Notes under the pieces: generated by a model
The model's input: the letters and a program-made list of their open reading frames with translations, nothing else
Databases searched by the model: none
What the model was told of the DNA's origin: nothing
Made by a program: the position numbers and the translations under genes
Shown here: positions 1 to 9,826 of the stretch, piece by piece
Layout: each line of letters begins with the position of its first letter
Position numbering within the stretch: position 1 is the first letter of the stretch
Assembly (NCBI RefSeq): GCF_013337045.2
Contig: NZ_CP118259.1
Span: forward strand, 62,001 to 126,000
DNA from: Agrobacterium vitis
GTDB taxonomy: Bacteria; Pseudomonadota; Alphaproteobacteria; Rhizobiales; Rhizobiaceae
DNA: 64,000 bases
Direction of reading: 5' to 3'

Positions 1-168
1 CGCAGCTGCATGGCCAAGCATTCTCCAAGGTCGTTTCAACCCACGTGAATTCGCGGTTGAATTTAAAATATGGAAATAAAATCAAACGAATAGAAAAGCC
101 GTAAGCCTCGCACAAGTTTTTATAGACATCAATTCGCTACGACAACAATTATACAGAAAGACCGTTAT

Positions 169-1404
169 ATGTCTCTTGCATCTGCAATGAACTCATCGGT
201 ATCGGGGCTGACGGCGCAGTCCAATAAACTCACCTCCATCGGGGATAATATTTCCAATACGAGCACGACCGGCTACAAAGGCACGGAGACTGCTTTTTCG
301 AGTTTGGTGAATGGCGGAACGACTTCGACGACCACCCAAACAGTGTCCCAGTCGGGCGATCTGGAATCGACCTCGTCGGAGACGGATCTGGCGATCGACG
401 GTGACGGATATTTCGTTGTCCAGAACGATGAGGGTGATGTTTTCCTGACCCGTCAAGGCGACTTCGAAATCGACGAGGATGGTTACCTTGTGAACTCATC
501 CGGTTACACGTTGCTGGGCTATTCCTATGACAATGGCGAACCGGCTTCTGTCATCAATGGTTTCGACGGTCTTGAACCGGTGAAAATTGACACCAGCGAG
601 GTCACGGCAGCGGCCACGACCACCGGCGAAGTCAGCGGCAATCTGGAAAGCGATGAAGAAGTCGTTTCTGGGGATACGCCGTCTTCGAACTCGGCGGATG
701 CCACCTACACGGCGAAGTCTTCGATCGTCACTTATGACGAGCAGGGTGCCTCCACCCAATACGACATCTATTTCACCAAGACCGATGACGATGAGTGGGA
801 GGTTTCGATCTACCGCAATGACGAGGCTAATGACGATGATGACGGAACCAGCTTCCCCTATGATAATGGTGAGCTTGGCTCGACAACATTGACCTTCGAT
901 AGCACAGGGGAGTTGGAAGACGGCAGCACGAGCACCCTGTCCTTCACCGATTCCGAGACAGGCCTTACGATTGATCTGGATTTTTCGGATATCACCCAGA
1001 CGGCCACCTCCACCAGCATAGAGGGTAGCGCAAACGGCAGTGCTGCCAGCAGCTCGTCCGACTACACGATCGGCAGCGATGGCGTTATCAGCACCGTCTC
1101 TTCCGACGGAACCACGACAGATACCTACAAGATTGCTCTGGCTACCGTCGCCAGCCCTGACAACCTTGAGGAAGTCGATGGCACTGCCTATCAGGTGGAT
1201 GCAGATTCCGGTACCGTCGTCGTCGGCTTTGCTGGCACAGGCAGCTTCGGCACCATCGAATCCAGCACACTGGAAAGCTCAAACGTCGACCTGGCATCGG
1301 AACTTTCGGACATGATCGCCGCCCAGCGCGCCTATAGCGCCAACTCCAAGGTGTTCCAGACGGCAGCCGACATGCTCGACACCGTGATCAACATGGTCCG
1401 GTAA
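169..1404 (+). CDS. flgE: Flagellar hook protein FlgE
   Basis: Structural protein of the flagellar hook, exported and assembled outside the cell. The N-terminus (about residues 5-40, with SVSGLTAQSNKL and the NISNTSTTGYKG signature) matches the flagellar rod/hook N-domain. The end (about residues 370-411, DMIAAQRAYSANSKVFQTA) is the matching C-domain. The middle is rich in Asp, Ser and Thr and is strongly acidic, typical of the variable exposed part. At 411 residues it is full length. The start has only a weak purine-rich ribosome site. No other flagellar gene is visible on either side, although flgE often sits with flgK and flgL; genes left of the window cannot be seen. Family assignment is firm. 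Confidence 0.95.
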   Translation: MSLASAMNSSVSGLTAQSNKLTSIGDNISNTSTTGYKGTETAFSSLVNGGTTSTTTQTVSQSGDLESTSSETDLAIDGDGYFVVQNDEGDVFLTRQGDFEIDEDGYLVNSSGYTLLGYSYDNGEPASVINGFDGLEPVKIDTSEVTAAATTTGEVSGNLESDEEVVSGDTPSSNSADATYTAKSSIVTYDEQGASTQYDIYFTKTDDDEWEVSIYRNDEANDDDDGTSFPYDNGELGSTTLTFDSTGELEDGSTSTLSFTDSETGLTIDLDFSDITQTATSTSIEGSANGSAASSSSDYTIGSDGVISTVSSDGTTTDTYKIALATVASPDNLEEVDGTAYQVDADSGTVVVGFAGTGSFGTIESSTLESSNVDLASELSDMIAAQRAYSANSKVFQTAADMLDTVINMVR

Positions 1405-1456
1405 CGGATCGCAGATCTATCGGCTGTCATCTCTTCGGACTCATGGAAAGATTATG

Positions 1457-1511
1457 CAGCAGATATAAAGCGTTACAGCGCCGTCGCCCTATATGGCGCA
1501 CGACGCTGCAA
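1457..1511. repeat. Palindromic intergenic repeat, family 1, copy A
   Basis: Imperfect palindrome centred on CCCTATATGGCGCA and beginning AGATATAAAGCGTTACAGCG. The same pattern, inverted, is seen at 47264-47320, with a diverged copy at 58845-58925. It lies just downstream of flgE. Confidence 0.7.
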
Positions 1512-1557
1512 GGGGAGCAAAGGAGAGGCCCATTCCTTCACCAGCGCGCCACGCTTG

Positions 1558-1584
1558 AACGTCACCGCTCATTCCGGTGACGTT
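1558..1584. repeat. Short inverted repeat downstream of flgE
   Basis: Perfect 9-base arms AACGTCACC and GGTGACGTT around a 9-base loop, just before the terminator at 1590. No T-run follows, so this could be an RNA hairpin or a protein site. Confidence 0.45.
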
Positions 1585-1589
1585 TCCCG

Positions 1590-1626
1590 AAAAACCTGCC
1601 GTGTGCCCGCACGGCAGGTTTTTCGT
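1590..1626 (+). terminator. Rho-independent terminator
   Basis: Perfect stem AACCTGCCGTG / CACGGCAGGTT with a short CCCG-containing loop, followed by TTTTTCGTTTT. It is placed to end flgE transcription. The A-run on the other side may let it also stop the convergent LOG-family gene. Confidence 0.85.
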
Positions 1627-1652
1627 TTTCTCCATATCGGTCGTACCGTGGA

Positions 1653-2531
1653 TCACGCGGTTTCAGCCGTTTCGATTTCATACCGCCGGGCGATAATATC
1701 CCAGGCCTCGTCAGCGGTTTCGACAAAGCTCAATAGCTTGACATCGTCGGGTGCAATCGTTCCGAACTCTGCCAGGCTGTCGAAATCAATAATCCTGTGC
1801 CAGAATTCCCGACCGAACAGGATGAGCGGGATTGGCGCCATGCGCTTGGTCTGGATCAGCGTCACCGCCTCGAACATTTCATCCAGCGTGCCGAAGCCGC
1901 CGGGAAAGACGACGATTGCCTTGGCCCGCATCAGGAAATGCATCTTGCGGATGGCGAAATAGTGGAAGTTGAAGGACAGGTCCGGCGTCACGAACGCATT
2001 GGGAGCCTGCTCATGTGGCAACACGATATTCAAGCCGATTGATGGCGCGCCAACGTCGGCGGCACCGCGATTTCCCGCTTCCATCACGCCTGGCCCGCCG
2101 CCGGTGACGATCACATATTCCTGATAGTTGAACCGTGCCGCATATTGGCTGCATTGCCGGGCAAAGGCGCGGGCCTCGTCATAAAATACTGATGCGGCTT
2201 CGAGATTGCGCCGCTGTATGTCGTTGCGCGCCGCCCAGGCGGATTGGCCGGGTGCCGGAATGCGCGCACCGCCGAACATCACCACGGTGGATTTGATGCC
2301 CCGTTCGGAGAGCACCATTTCGGTTTTCAGCAATTCCAGCTGCAAACGCACGGGGCGCAATTCTTCCCGGCACAGGAAATCTTCATCGGCATAGGCCAGA
2401 CGATAGGATGGCGACAAGGTTTGCGGCGTTTGCGGCACGATCCGGGCATTCTGCCGGTCCGTCTGGTTGTCCTTCAGCGGCGCCCAGCTGCCATCCGTCT
2501 TTCGCCGTTTTCCATTGCGCATCTTCGCCAT
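1653..2531 (-). CDS. LOG-family (TIGR00730) Rossmann-fold protein
   Basis: Member of the LOG / lysine decarboxylase-like family. Many members are nucleoside-monophosphate phosphoribohydrolases that release cytokinin-type bases. The diagnostic motif PGGFGTLDEMFEA is present, preceded by VIVTGGGPGVMEAGNRGA, the nucleotide-binding region. At about 292 residues it belongs to the longer bacterial type with an N-terminal extension (MAKMRNGKRRKTDG) rich in basic residues. I chose the ATG at 2531 because AAAGG lies a suitable distance upstream; an in-frame ATG at 2546 is the alternative. It diverges from dapD across about 270 bases. The substrate cannot be told from sequence. Confidence 0.88.
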   Translation of the reverse strand: MAKMRNGKRRKTDGSWAPLKDNQTDRQNARIVPQTPQTLSPSYRLAYADEDFLCREELRPVRLQLELLKTEMVLSERGIKSTVVMFGGARIPAPGQSAWAARNDIQRRNLEAASVFYDEARAFARQCSQYAARFNYQEYVIVTGGGPGVMEAGNRGAADVGAPSIGLNIVLPHEQAPNAFVTPDLSFNFHYFAIRKMHFLMRAKAIVVFPGGFGTLDEMFEAVTLIQTKRMAPIPLILFGREFWHRIIDFDSLAEFGTIAPDDVKLLSFVETADEAWDIIARRYEIETAETA

Positions 2532-2797
2532 CTTCGAACCTTTCATCTCTTGCCGAACCGCTGCATGATCCCGTCAATCGAGTGGGATTTATGACGGCGG
2601 AGGCGCTTTCTGCCGACGGACTTCTCGCATCCGCGCTGTGATCAAAGCTACGGCATTGCCTTGGAAAACATGCGTCTGAGAGGACGCTGAACGGTTCCCA
2701 AGGGCAAGCCAATGCGCTAGAGAAAATTACCAGTTTATCAACGCAGGACCGATGGCATCGGGACTTGACGTTAGCCAATGAAGTTTAAGGAATCCTC

Positions 2798-3655
2798 ATG
2801 AGTGCCATGGACCTCTCCTCTTTGCAGACTGTCATCGATACTGCATTCGACAATCGCGACACCATTACCCTCTCGACCAAGGGCGAAGTGCGCGATGCTG
2901 TCGAGCAATCGCTTGCCCTGCTCGACCAGGGAAAGGTGCGGGTTGCCACCCGTGGAGAGGATGGTCAATGGACCGTGCATCAATGGCTGAAAAAGGCTGT
3001 GCTGCTTTCCTTCCGCCTCAATGACATGGAAGTCGTCAAGGGCGGGCCGGGGGCTTCGACCTGGTGGGACAAGGTGCCGTCCAAATTCGAAGGCTGGGGT
3101 GAAAACCAGTTCCGGGCCGCCGGTTTCCGTGCCGTGCCCAATGCGGTCGTGCGTCACTCGGCTTTCATTGCCCCCAATGCCATTCTGATGCCGTCCTTTG
3201 TCAATCTCGGCGCTTATGTCGGCGAGGGCACCATGGTCGATACCTGGGCGACGGTAGGGTCCTGCGCCCAGATTGGCCGTCATGTGCATCTGTCGGGCGG
3301 CGTCGGCATTGGTGGCGTGCTGGAACCGATGCAAGCCGGGCCGACCATTATCGAGGACAATTGCTTCATCGGTGCGCGCTCCGAAGTCGTGGAAGGCTGC
3401 ATCATTCGTGAAGGTGCGGTGCTCGGCATGGGCGTCTATATCGGCAAATCCACCAGGATCATCGACCGCGCCACCGGCGAGGTGATGTATGGTGAAGTGC
3501 CGCCTTATTCCGTGGTCGTCGCAGGCGCGATGCCATCGCCCAATACCATGCCGAACGGCTTGCCAGCGCCTAGCCTCTATTGCGCCGTCATCGTCAAACG
3601 CGTCGATGCCCAGACCCGCTCCAAGACCGGTATCAACGAGCTGCTGCGGGACTGA
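2798..3655 (+). CDS. dapD: 2,3,4,5-tetrahydropyridine-2,6-dicarboxylate N-succinyltransferase
   Basis: Lysine and meso-diaminopimelate biosynthesis: transfers succinyl from succinyl-CoA to tetrahydrodipicolinate, in the cytoplasm. The C-terminal half shows the left-handed beta-helix hexapeptide pattern ([51 protein letters not shown]). The N-terminal helical domain starts [17 protein letters not shown]. At 285 residues it has the normal family length. The ribosome site TAAGGAAT sits 7 bases before the ATG. It is followed 107 bases later by dapE, the later enzyme of the same succinylase branch. Confidence 0.97.
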   Translation: MSAMDLSSLQTVIDTAFDNRDTITLSTKGEVRDAVEQSLALLDQGKVRVATRGEDGQWTVHQWLKKAVLLSFRLNDMEVVKGGPGASTWWDKVPSKFEGWGENQFRAAGFRAVPNAVVRHSAFIAPNAILMPSFVNLGAYVGEGTMVDTWATVGSCAQIGRHVHLSGGVGIGGVLEPMQAGPTIIEDNCFIGARSEVVEGCIIREGAVLGMGVYIGKSTRIIDRATGEVMYGEVPPYSVVVAGAMPSPNTMPNGLPAPSLYCAVIVKRVDAQTRSKTGINELLRD

Positions 3656-3762
3656 TCTGCGGCTGACTTTCCGGGCAGGAACACGGCGATCCTTGGCCGT
3701 TCCTGCCCCTTTCAGTCGCGATTGCGTCCGCCCTTTCCCCTTGCCTCGTTCTCAAGATCGAT

Positions 3763-4977
3763 ATGTCAAAGCATCCAGCCAATTCATCCGCCACCGATCC
3801 CGTTGAAAATCTCCAGACCCTGATCCGCTGCCCCTCCGTGACGCCTGCCGAGGGCGGGGCGCTGTCGGCGCTGGCCGCCATGCTGGAGCCGTTGGGCTTT
3901 ACCGTGGAACGGATGGTGGCGCGCGAAGACGGCACGCCTGATGTCGAGAACCTCTATGCCCGGTTGGGGACGGAGGGGCCGCATCTGATGTTTGCCGGGC
4001 ATACCGATGTCGTGCCTGTCGGCAATGAGGCGGACTGGACCTATCCGCCGTTTTCCGCCGAGATCGCCGGAGGCGAGCTATATGGGCGTGGTGCGGTCGA
4101 CATGAAGGGTGGCATCGCCTGCTTTGTCGCAGCCATTGCCCGCCATATCGAAAGCCATGGTGCGCCGAAAGGCTCGATCTCCTTCCTGATAACAGGGGAT
4201 GAGGAAGGGCCCTCAATCAACGGCACCACCAAATTGCTGGAATGGGCCGCCGCCAAGGGCGAGCGCTGGGATGCCTGCCTGGTGGGTGAGCCGACCAATC
4301 CAGATCAGCTTGGCGATATGATCAAGATTGGCCGACGCGGTTCGCTGTCAGGCGAGATCGTCGTCAAGGGCGTCCAGGGCCATGCCGCCTATCCGCATCT
4401 GGCCGACAATCCGGTGCGAGGCGTGATCAAGCTTGCGGAAGCGCTGATGCATCCGGCCTTCGATGCGGGTACCGAGAATTTCCAGCCTTCCAATCTGGAA
4501 GTGACGACGATTGATGTCGGCAATGCTGCTACCAATGTCATTGCGGCCCGTGCCAGCGCCAAATTCAACATTCGCTTCAACGATACTTGGACCGCCGAGA
4601 CGCTCAGGGCCGACATCATTGCCCGCCTGGATGCGGCCAGCGCCGACCCGCTGCTGCGACCGGGCCGCCCGCCGATTGCCTATGAGCTTGTCTGGGCCGA
4701 CCGGCCAAGCCAGGTGTTCCTGACCCGCAACAATGCGTTGATCTCCTCCTTGAGTGCGGCCATTGAAAAAATGACCGGCAGAACGCCAGCCCTGTCGACA
4801 ACAGGTGGCACGTCTGACGCCCGCTTCATCAAGGATTACTGCCCGGTGGTGGAATTCGGCCTTGTCGGCCAGACCATGCATATGGTCGATGAGCGGGTCG
4901 CCGTCCCGGACCTGGAGGCGTTGACCGGCATATATGGCGCCTTCATCAGCAGTTGGTTTGCCCATGCCGGGGCTTAA
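3763..4977 (+). CDS. dapE: Succinyl-diaminopimelate desuccinylase
   Basis: Zinc-dependent M20-family hydrolase that removes succinate from N-succinyl-LL-diaminopimelate in lysine and cell-wall precursor synthesis. Metal-site motifs are visible: [11 protein letters not shown] (His and Asp ligand region), [30 protein letters not shown] (Glu pair) and [21 protein letters not shown]. At 404 residues it is slightly longer than typical members (about 375-400). It runs in the same direction as dapD. Its last codons overlap the start of the following membrane-protein gene. Confidence 0.96.
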   Translation: MSKHPANSSATDPVENLQTLIRCPSVTPAEGGALSALAAMLEPLGFTVERMVAREDGTPDVENLYARLGTEGPHLMFAGHTDVVPVGNEADWTYPPFSAEIAGGELYGRGAVDMKGGIACFVAAIARHIESHGAPKGSISFLITGDEEGPSINGTTKLLEWAAAKGERWDACLVGEPTNPDQLGDMIKIGRRGSLSGEIVVKGVQGHAAYPHLADNPVRGVIKLAEALMHPAFDAGTENFQPSNLEVTTIDVGNAATNVIAARASAKFNIRFNDTWTAETLRADIIARLDAASADPLLRPGRPPIAYELVWADRPSQVFLTRNNALISSLSAAIEKMTGRTPALSTTGGTSDARFIKDYCPVVEFGLVGQTMHMVDERVAVPDLEALTGIYGAFISSWFAHAGA

Positions 4978-5560
4978 GGAGGTTGAAATCTACCTGACCG
5001 GGATCTGGCTGTTGCTGAAGGGCGACCGCCAGGGGTTCAGCTATCTCGATCTGTCCGACCGGGGCGTCAACCGCTCCTTCTGGTCCATCGCCTGGTCCTT
5101 GCCGGCCATGATATTTTCCTGGGTGTTCTGGTACAGGGCATTGCTGGAGGATATCCCGGTCTATCAGCAAATGCGGACCCTGTTTTTCCTGCGCATGTCG
5201 ATGATCGATCTGGCTAGCTGGATGCTGCCGCTGATTTTGGTTGGCTTCATCTGCCGCTTCTTCTCGATTGACGACCGCTTCAACGCCCTGGTGGTGACAT
5301 CCAACTGGCTGGCGCTGCCGATTGCCTATGCCAATGCGCTGCTGATCGCCATATCCGTCCTGATGCCGGGGCTCGGGCAGGTGGTGATCTTGCTCTGGCT
5401 ATTGCTCTTGCTTGGCTTGGTCGGCGGCGTGTTCCGGTTGACATCGGCGGTACTGGATGGCCAGACTTTGTTGGTCTCGACCATCACCGTGGTCATGCTG
5501 GTGCCGACGACGCTGCTGTCGGAGTTCCTGGAACGCTATCTGGACGTCGCACCGCTCTAA
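4964..5560 (+). CDS. Integral membrane protein of unknown function
   Basis: Hypothetical protein of 198 residues. After a soluble start ([20 protein letters not shown]) it shows about five hydrophobic membrane segments: near [71 protein letters not shown] and [17 protein letters not shown]. The ATG at 4964 overlaps the end of dapE by 14 bases, so translation is probably coupled. An in-frame start at 4934, deeper in dapE, is less likely. I do not recognise the family. The link with dapE is positional only. Confidence 0.75.
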   Translation: MPGLKEVEIYLTGIWLLLKGDRQGFSYLDLSDRGVNRSFWSIAWSLPAMIFSWVFWYRALLEDIPVYQQMRTLFFLRMSMIDLASWMLPLILVGFICRFFSIDDRFNALVVTSNWLALPIAYANALLIAISVLMPGLGQVVILLWLLLLLGLVGGVFRLTSAVLDGQTLLVSTITVVMLVPTTLLSEFLERYLDVAPL

Positions 5561-5694
5561 AAAGCGGTTTTGGATTGCCGCGGCACTTGCTTGCGTTGTT
5601 CAGCGCTTGACCGATCGCCCTGCGCCGGACACGAAAATTTTTATTCCGACCTGCAAGACCCATGATAGTTTGCACTCACAATGGGGATTCTGTG

Positions 5695-6294
5695 ATGATC
5701 AAACGCCGGACACTGGTTGCCGCTGCAGCCGCCTGCCTCGCTATGCCTGGTTTGCTGAGGGCCAAGGAGCTCGGTCCGCAGGAGATTTTCTTCGATAAGG
5801 ATATTCCCGTGCTGGGAAATCCAAAGGGTGATGTCACCATTGCCGAATTCTTCGATTATCAATGCGGCTACTGTAAAACCTATCACCCTATTGTCAGCAA
5901 AGTGGTGAGGGACGACGGTCATGTGCGGCTGGTGATGAAGGATTGGCCGGTCTTTGGTCCGGCCTCAGTCGTCGCGGCCCAAGCTGTTCTTTCCATTCCC
6001 GACCTCGGCCAGTACAAAGCGGCCCAAGATGCCCTGCTGGATATGAAGGGCGGATTGACGCCCGATAGCGTTTCCCAGGCGCTTGAAAGTGTTGGTGTCA
6101 ACATGACTGCCGTCAAGGCTGCCGCCAACAAGAACAGCGACAAGATTTCTCGCCTGCTCGACCGCAACTGGCTCCAGGCGCAAGCGCTGAGTTTTCGCGG
6201 CACGCCATCCTTCGTGATCGGCACGACGCTCTATCCCGGCGCGCTCGATGAAAAAGCGTTGAAGGAGGCGATTGCCAAGGCGAGGGCTGCATAA
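5695..6294 (+). CDS. DsbA-family periplasmic thiol-disulfide oxidoreductase
   Basis: Exported thioredoxin-fold protein of 199 residues. An Arg-rich start followed by a hydrophobic stretch (MIKRRTLVAAAAACLAMPGL) is a signal peptide, with cleavage probably after LLRA. The redox motif CGYC is at residues 57-60 in EFFDYQCGYCKTYH, typical of the DsbA/DsbG/Com1-like group. The cis-proline loop FRGTPSFVIG appears near residue 170. The ATG at 5695 begins the signal peptide cleanly; an earlier in-frame start at 5662 would disturb it. It probably helps oxidise or isomerise disulfides in secreted proteins. The particular client is unknown. Confidence 0.88.
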   Translation: MIKRRTLVAAAAACLAMPGLLRAKELGPQEIFFDKDIPVLGNPKGDVTIAEFFDYQCGYCKTYHPIVSKVVRDDGHVRLVMKDWPVFGPASVVAAQAVLSIPDLGQYKAAQDALLDMKGGLTPDSVSQALESVGVNMTAVKAAANKNSDKISRLLDRNWLQAQALSFRGTPSFVIGTTLYPGALDEKALKEAIAKARAA

Positions 6295-6296
6295 GT

Positions 6297-7601
6297 TTGG
6301 TGATAGCTCCTCTGACGCTTGCCCCCCGTTCCTTTCTGGCCTCACTGTTTGCTGCCGCCGTTGCCGCGGCCGATCCGCTGAATGGTATCCGAACCCATTT
6401 GCCCGCAAGGCCGAAAGGCCGCACTGTGGTGGTTGGTGCCGGCAAAGGCGCTGCCCAGATGGCCGCTGCACTTGAAACGCTATGGGATGGCCCGCTGGAA
6501 GGCGTTATCGTCACCCGATACGGTTATGGCTGCCCGCTTGCCCGGCTGGAACTGCTGGAAGCGGCGCATCCGGTGCCCGATGCCAATGGCCTCGCTGCGG
6601 CTGAACGGCTGAAGCGCGCCATTGCTCCGCTTGGCCCGGATGATCTGGTGATTGCCCTGATCTGCGGCGGCGGCTCGGCACTGCTGCCCGCTCCTCCGAC
6701 AGGTATGACGTTGGAAGACGAGATCTACCTTAACAGGCAATTGCTGGCCTGCGGTGCGCCGATCAGCGCGATGAACGTGGTGCGCAAACATCTGTCAACG
6801 ATCAAGGGTGGAAGACTGGCGGCCTTAACCAGAGCGCCGGTCATCAGCCTGATCGTTTCCGATATTCCCGGCGACAACCCGGCGCATGTTGCCTCTGGCC
6901 CGACCGTGCCGGATGCCTCAACCCGTCATCAGGCGCTGGAGATTGTTCGTACCTATGGTTTGCGCCTGCCGCAGACGGCATTGGATCACCTGAATTCTCC
7001 AGCCGCCGATGCGCCTCATCCAGATGATCCAGCCTTTGCGCGCGACCGGCATCATATCATCGCATCAGCCAGCGTCTCCCTTGAGGCAGCAGCGCTTGCC
7101 GCAGAAGCAGCTGGCGTGCGCGCTGCAATCCTGTCCGACAGTATCGAGGGGGAGGCGCGCGATGTGGCTGGCGTTCATGCCGCGCTGGCCCGTGAAATCG
7201 CGGCCAAGGACCGGCCATTTCCCAAGCCGGTCGTATTGCTGTCCGGTGGCGAAACCACGGTCACCATGAAAAGCCAAGGAGTGCAACCCACAGGGCGCGG
7301 TGGGCGCAACGGCGCTTTCGCGCTCGCCATGGCGCTGGGTATTGCTGGTCACGATATTGAGGCTGGTCACGGTATCGAGGTACTGGCCGCCGACACCGAT
7401 GGCATTGATGGCACGGAAAACAATGCCGGTGCCTTTGTCGATGGCACCAGCATTATCAGGTTGAAACAACTGGGGTTGGATGGTGCGGCCCTGCTGGACG
7501 CCCATGACAGCTACAGCGCCTTTGAAGCGCTGGGCGACCTGTTTGAAACCGGCCCGACTGGCACCAATGTCAATGATTTCAGGGCAATCCTGATCCTTTG
7601 A
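6297..7601 (+). CDS. Glycerate 2-kinase / MOFRL-family (TtuD-like)
   Basis: Phosphorylates D-glycerate to 2-phosphoglycerate and is often annotated as hydroxypyruvate reductase TtuD. Glycine-rich segments typical of the DUF4147/MOFRL pair are visible: VVVGAGKGAAQMA, ALICGGGSALLPAP, MNVVRKHLSTIKGGRLA in the N-domain, and LSGGETTVT, GRGGRNGAFALAMA, AADTDGIDGTENNAGAFVDG in the MOFRL domain. At 434 residues it is full length. The start is TTG at 6297 or the adjacent GTG at 6300, three bases after the thioredoxin gene ends. Older 'reductase' annotations of this family are unreliable. Confidence 0.88.
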   Translation: MVIAPLTLAPRSFLASLFAAAVAAADPLNGIRTHLPARPKGRTVVVGAGKGAAQMAAALETLWDGPLEGVIVTRYGYGCPLARLELLEAAHPVPDANGLAAAERLKRAIAPLGPDDLVIALICGGGSALLPAPPTGMTLEDEIYLNRQLLACGAPISAMNVVRKHLSTIKGGRLAALTRAPVISLIVSDIPGDNPAHVASGPTVPDASTRHQALEIVRTYGLRLPQTALDHLNSPAADAPHPDDPAFARDRHHIIASASVSLEAAALAAEAAGVRAAILSDSIEGEARDVAGVHAALAREIAAKDRPFPKPVVLLSGGETTVTMKSQGVQPTGRGGRNGAFALAMALGIAGHDIEAGHGIEVLAADTDGIDGTENNAGAFVDGTSIIRLKQLGLDGAALLDAHDSYSAFEALGDLFETGPTGTNVNDFRAILIL

Positions 7602-7612
7602 GCGCTCGCAAG

Positions 7613-8602
7613 TTATGCGGGCGTCACTTCATCAGCCTCGTATTTATAGGTGGTCGAGCAGAATTCGCAGGTCACGGAAATTTCGCCTTCTTCTTCGCTG
7701 GCGGCGATTTCTTCGGCGGTGAAGCCCTTGAGCACGCCCTTGATCTTGTCACGCGAGCAACTGCACCGGTCATGGACGGCCTGCGGTTCATAAACCCGGA
7801 CGCCGCGCTCATGAAAAAGCCGGAACAGCAGCCGTTCGGTGCCGATCTGGGGATCGGTCAACTCGTCGCCATCGATGGTTTCCACCAGCATCCGGGCTTC
7901 CGCCCAATTGTCATCATCCGGACCGTCATAGTTGTTATCGTCGCCATCGCCGCCCGGCAGGTCGCCCTGATGCATGCGCTCAGGGGCTTCCGGCAGGAAT
8001 TGCGCGATCAGCCCACCAGCGCGCCAGCTGTGGCGCGGCTTGCCGGAACTATCTCGATCAAACAGCTCGGCCACGGCCAGCCGCACCCGCGTCGGGATCT
8101 GCTCCGACTGGCGAAAATAGAAACCGGCAATGTCTTCCAGCGAGGAGCCATCCAGCGGCACGATGCCCTGATAGGGCTGCATGTAATTGCCCTGATCGAT
8201 GGTAAAGGCCAGGATGCCCGCGCCGAGCAGGTCGGTCGGTGTCGATTTGCCGTCCGCCAGTGCCTGCGCCAATCGCTCTTCGTCAAAGCGGGCATAGGCG
8301 CGGACATTTTCTGGCGTGGCAAAATCACAGACCAGCAAATCGACCGGGCCATCGCTCTTGGTCTGCACGATGAACTTGCCTTCGAATTTCAGCGAGGTGC
8401 CGATCAGCACCGTCAGTGCAATCGCCTCGGCCAGCAGGCGGGCAACAGCCGGTGGATAGTCGTGCCGATCCAGGATCGTGTTGAGCAAAGGCCCAAGCTG
8501 GACCGCGCGGCCCCGCACATCCAGACCATCGACCTGGAAGGGCACGACCCGGTCATCGCCGGCAAAGCCGAACTCGCCCAACGCGCTCAATTTGTCTGTC
8601 AT
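7613..8602 (-). CDS. hslO: Hsp33 redox-regulated chaperone
   Basis: Cytosolic holdase chaperone that is switched on by oxidation. The C-terminal zinc-binding pattern C-x-C about 30 residues before C-x-x-C is visible (DRCSCSRDKI and VTCEFCSTTY). The N-terminal domain begins DKLSALGEFGFAGDDRVVPFQ. The protein is about 329 residues from the ATG at 8602, close to the alphaproteobacterial form. An in-frame start at 8677 would add 25 residues with no family match. It converges with the glycerate kinase gene and lies downstream of argF in the same direction. Confidence 0.93.
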   Translation of the reverse strand: MTDKLSALGEFGFAGDDRVVPFQVDGLDVRGRAVQLGPLLNTILDRHDYPPAVARLLAEAIALTVLIGTSLKFEGKFIVQTKSDGPVDLLVCDFATPENVRAYARFDEERLAQALADGKSTPTDLLGAGILAFTIDQGNYMQPYQGIVPLDGSSLEDIAGFYFRQSEQIPTRVRLAVAELFDRDSSGKPRHSWRAGGLIAQFLPEAPERMHQGDLPGGDGDDNNYDGPDDDNWAEARMLVETIDGDELTDPQIGTERLLFRLFHERGVRVYEPQAVHDRCSCSRDKIKGVLKGFTAEEIAASEEEGEISVTCEFCSTTYKYEADEVTPA

Positions 8603-8893
8603 GGCACAACTCCTGGCACGAATGCATCCCTGGATGAATGCAGGGCAACGCCATGCATCTACCGCACGGCGCTGCAATCTAAAATGACTGCATGACGATT
8701 ATTTGGTCAAGGTAGGTTCACAGCGACCTGTCCGAACCGAGGAAAAGCCCATGCCTCGAAACAAGACGGACAAATGGTATCTTACCGCTTCAAGATCAAG
8801 CGGTAAAATTGCGCATCAGCCATGCTCTCGCAATCTCGCGGGGCAGCGCATCCTGCAACCCCGCTATTTAAGGCTTTCAACAGCCTGAAACCG

Positions 8894-9811
8894 TCAAACC
8901 GCGCCAAAGCACCAGGCGAGAATGGACTTCTGGGCATGCAGCCGGTTTTCCGCCTCGTCGAACACGACCGATTGTGGCCCGTCGATCACTTCATCGGTCA
9001 CTTCTTCCCCGCGATGAGCGGGTAAGCAGTGCATGAACAATGCATCGGGCTTTGCCTGCTTCATCAGGGCGGGATTGACCTGGAAGGGCTGGAATACGTT
9101 ATGGCCGCGTGCCTTGTGCTCCAGGTTCATCGATACCCAGGTATCGGTGATCACGGCATCGGCACCGGTCACGGCCCGGTCGGCATCGTGGCACAGCATG
9201 ATCTCGCCGCCATTGTTGCGCGCCCAGTTGAGGATCTGGTCTTCCGGCTCAGAGCCCATTGGCACTGCCATGTTCATCCGGTAGCCGAAGCGGGCAGCCC
9301 CTTCGACCAGCGAATGCAGGACATTGTTGCCATCACCCGTCCAGGCCAGCGTCTTGCCCCGGATCGGGCCGCGATGTTCCTCGATGGTCATGATGTCAGC
9401 CATGATCTGGCAGGGATGGGTGAGGTCAGTCAACGCATTGATCACCGGAACAGTGGCGTGCTCGGCCAGTTCCAGCAAGCGGTTGTGATCGGTGGTGCGG
9501 ATCATGATCGCGTCGACATAGCGTGACAGAACCTTGGCCGTATCGCCAATCGTCTCGGCGCGGCCAAGCTGCATTTCCGTGCCGGACAAAAACAGCGTTT
9601 CGCCGCCCAGTTGGCGCATGCCGACATCGAAGGAGACGCGGGTGCGGGTCGATGGCTTTTCGAAGATCATCGCCAGCATCTTGCCGGCCAGCGGCTTATC
9701 CGCTGTTCCGGCCCGGGTCCTGGTCTTGCGCTGATGGGCGTCGGACAGAATAGAGTGAAGGTCCTCGGACGTCATGGCCGAGAGATCGAGGAAGTGTTTC
9801 GGGGATGCCAT
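8894..9811 (-). CDS. argF: Ornithine carbamoyltransferase
   Basis: Makes citrulline from ornithine and carbamoyl phosphate in arginine synthesis. The carbamoyl-phosphate loop [17 protein letters not shown], the HPCQIMADI motif and the ornithine-site motif [13 protein letters not shown] are all present. At 305 residues it is full length. It follows argD with only a 15-base gap, so the two form an operon read from the argD promoter region. Confidence 0.97.
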   Translation of the reverse strand: MASPKHFLDLSAMTSEDLHSILSDAHQRKTRTRAGTADKPLAGKMLAMIFEKPSTRTRVSFDVGMRQLGGETLFLSGTEMQLGRAETIGDTAKVLSRYVDAIMIRTTDHNRLLELAEHATVPVINALTDLTHPCQIMADIMTIEEHRGPIRGKTLAWTGDGNNVLHSLVEGAARFGYRMNMAVPMGSEPEDQILNWARNNGGEIMLCHDADRAVTGADAVITDTWVSMNLEHKARGHNVFQPFQVNPALMKQAKPDALFMHCLPAHRGEEVTDEVIDGPQSVVFDEAENRLHAQKSILAWCFGAV

Positions 9812-9826
9812 GGTGTTACCTGTCGT

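Noticed and set aside
7598-8695. 365-codon plus-strand open frame opposite hslO
   Set aside because: Antisense frame to a gene with the full Hsp33 cysteine pattern.
8782-8806. Inverted repeat TTACCGCTT / AAGCGGTAA between argF and hslO as a terminator
   Set aside because: No T-run on either strand; function unclear, so not listed as a terminator.
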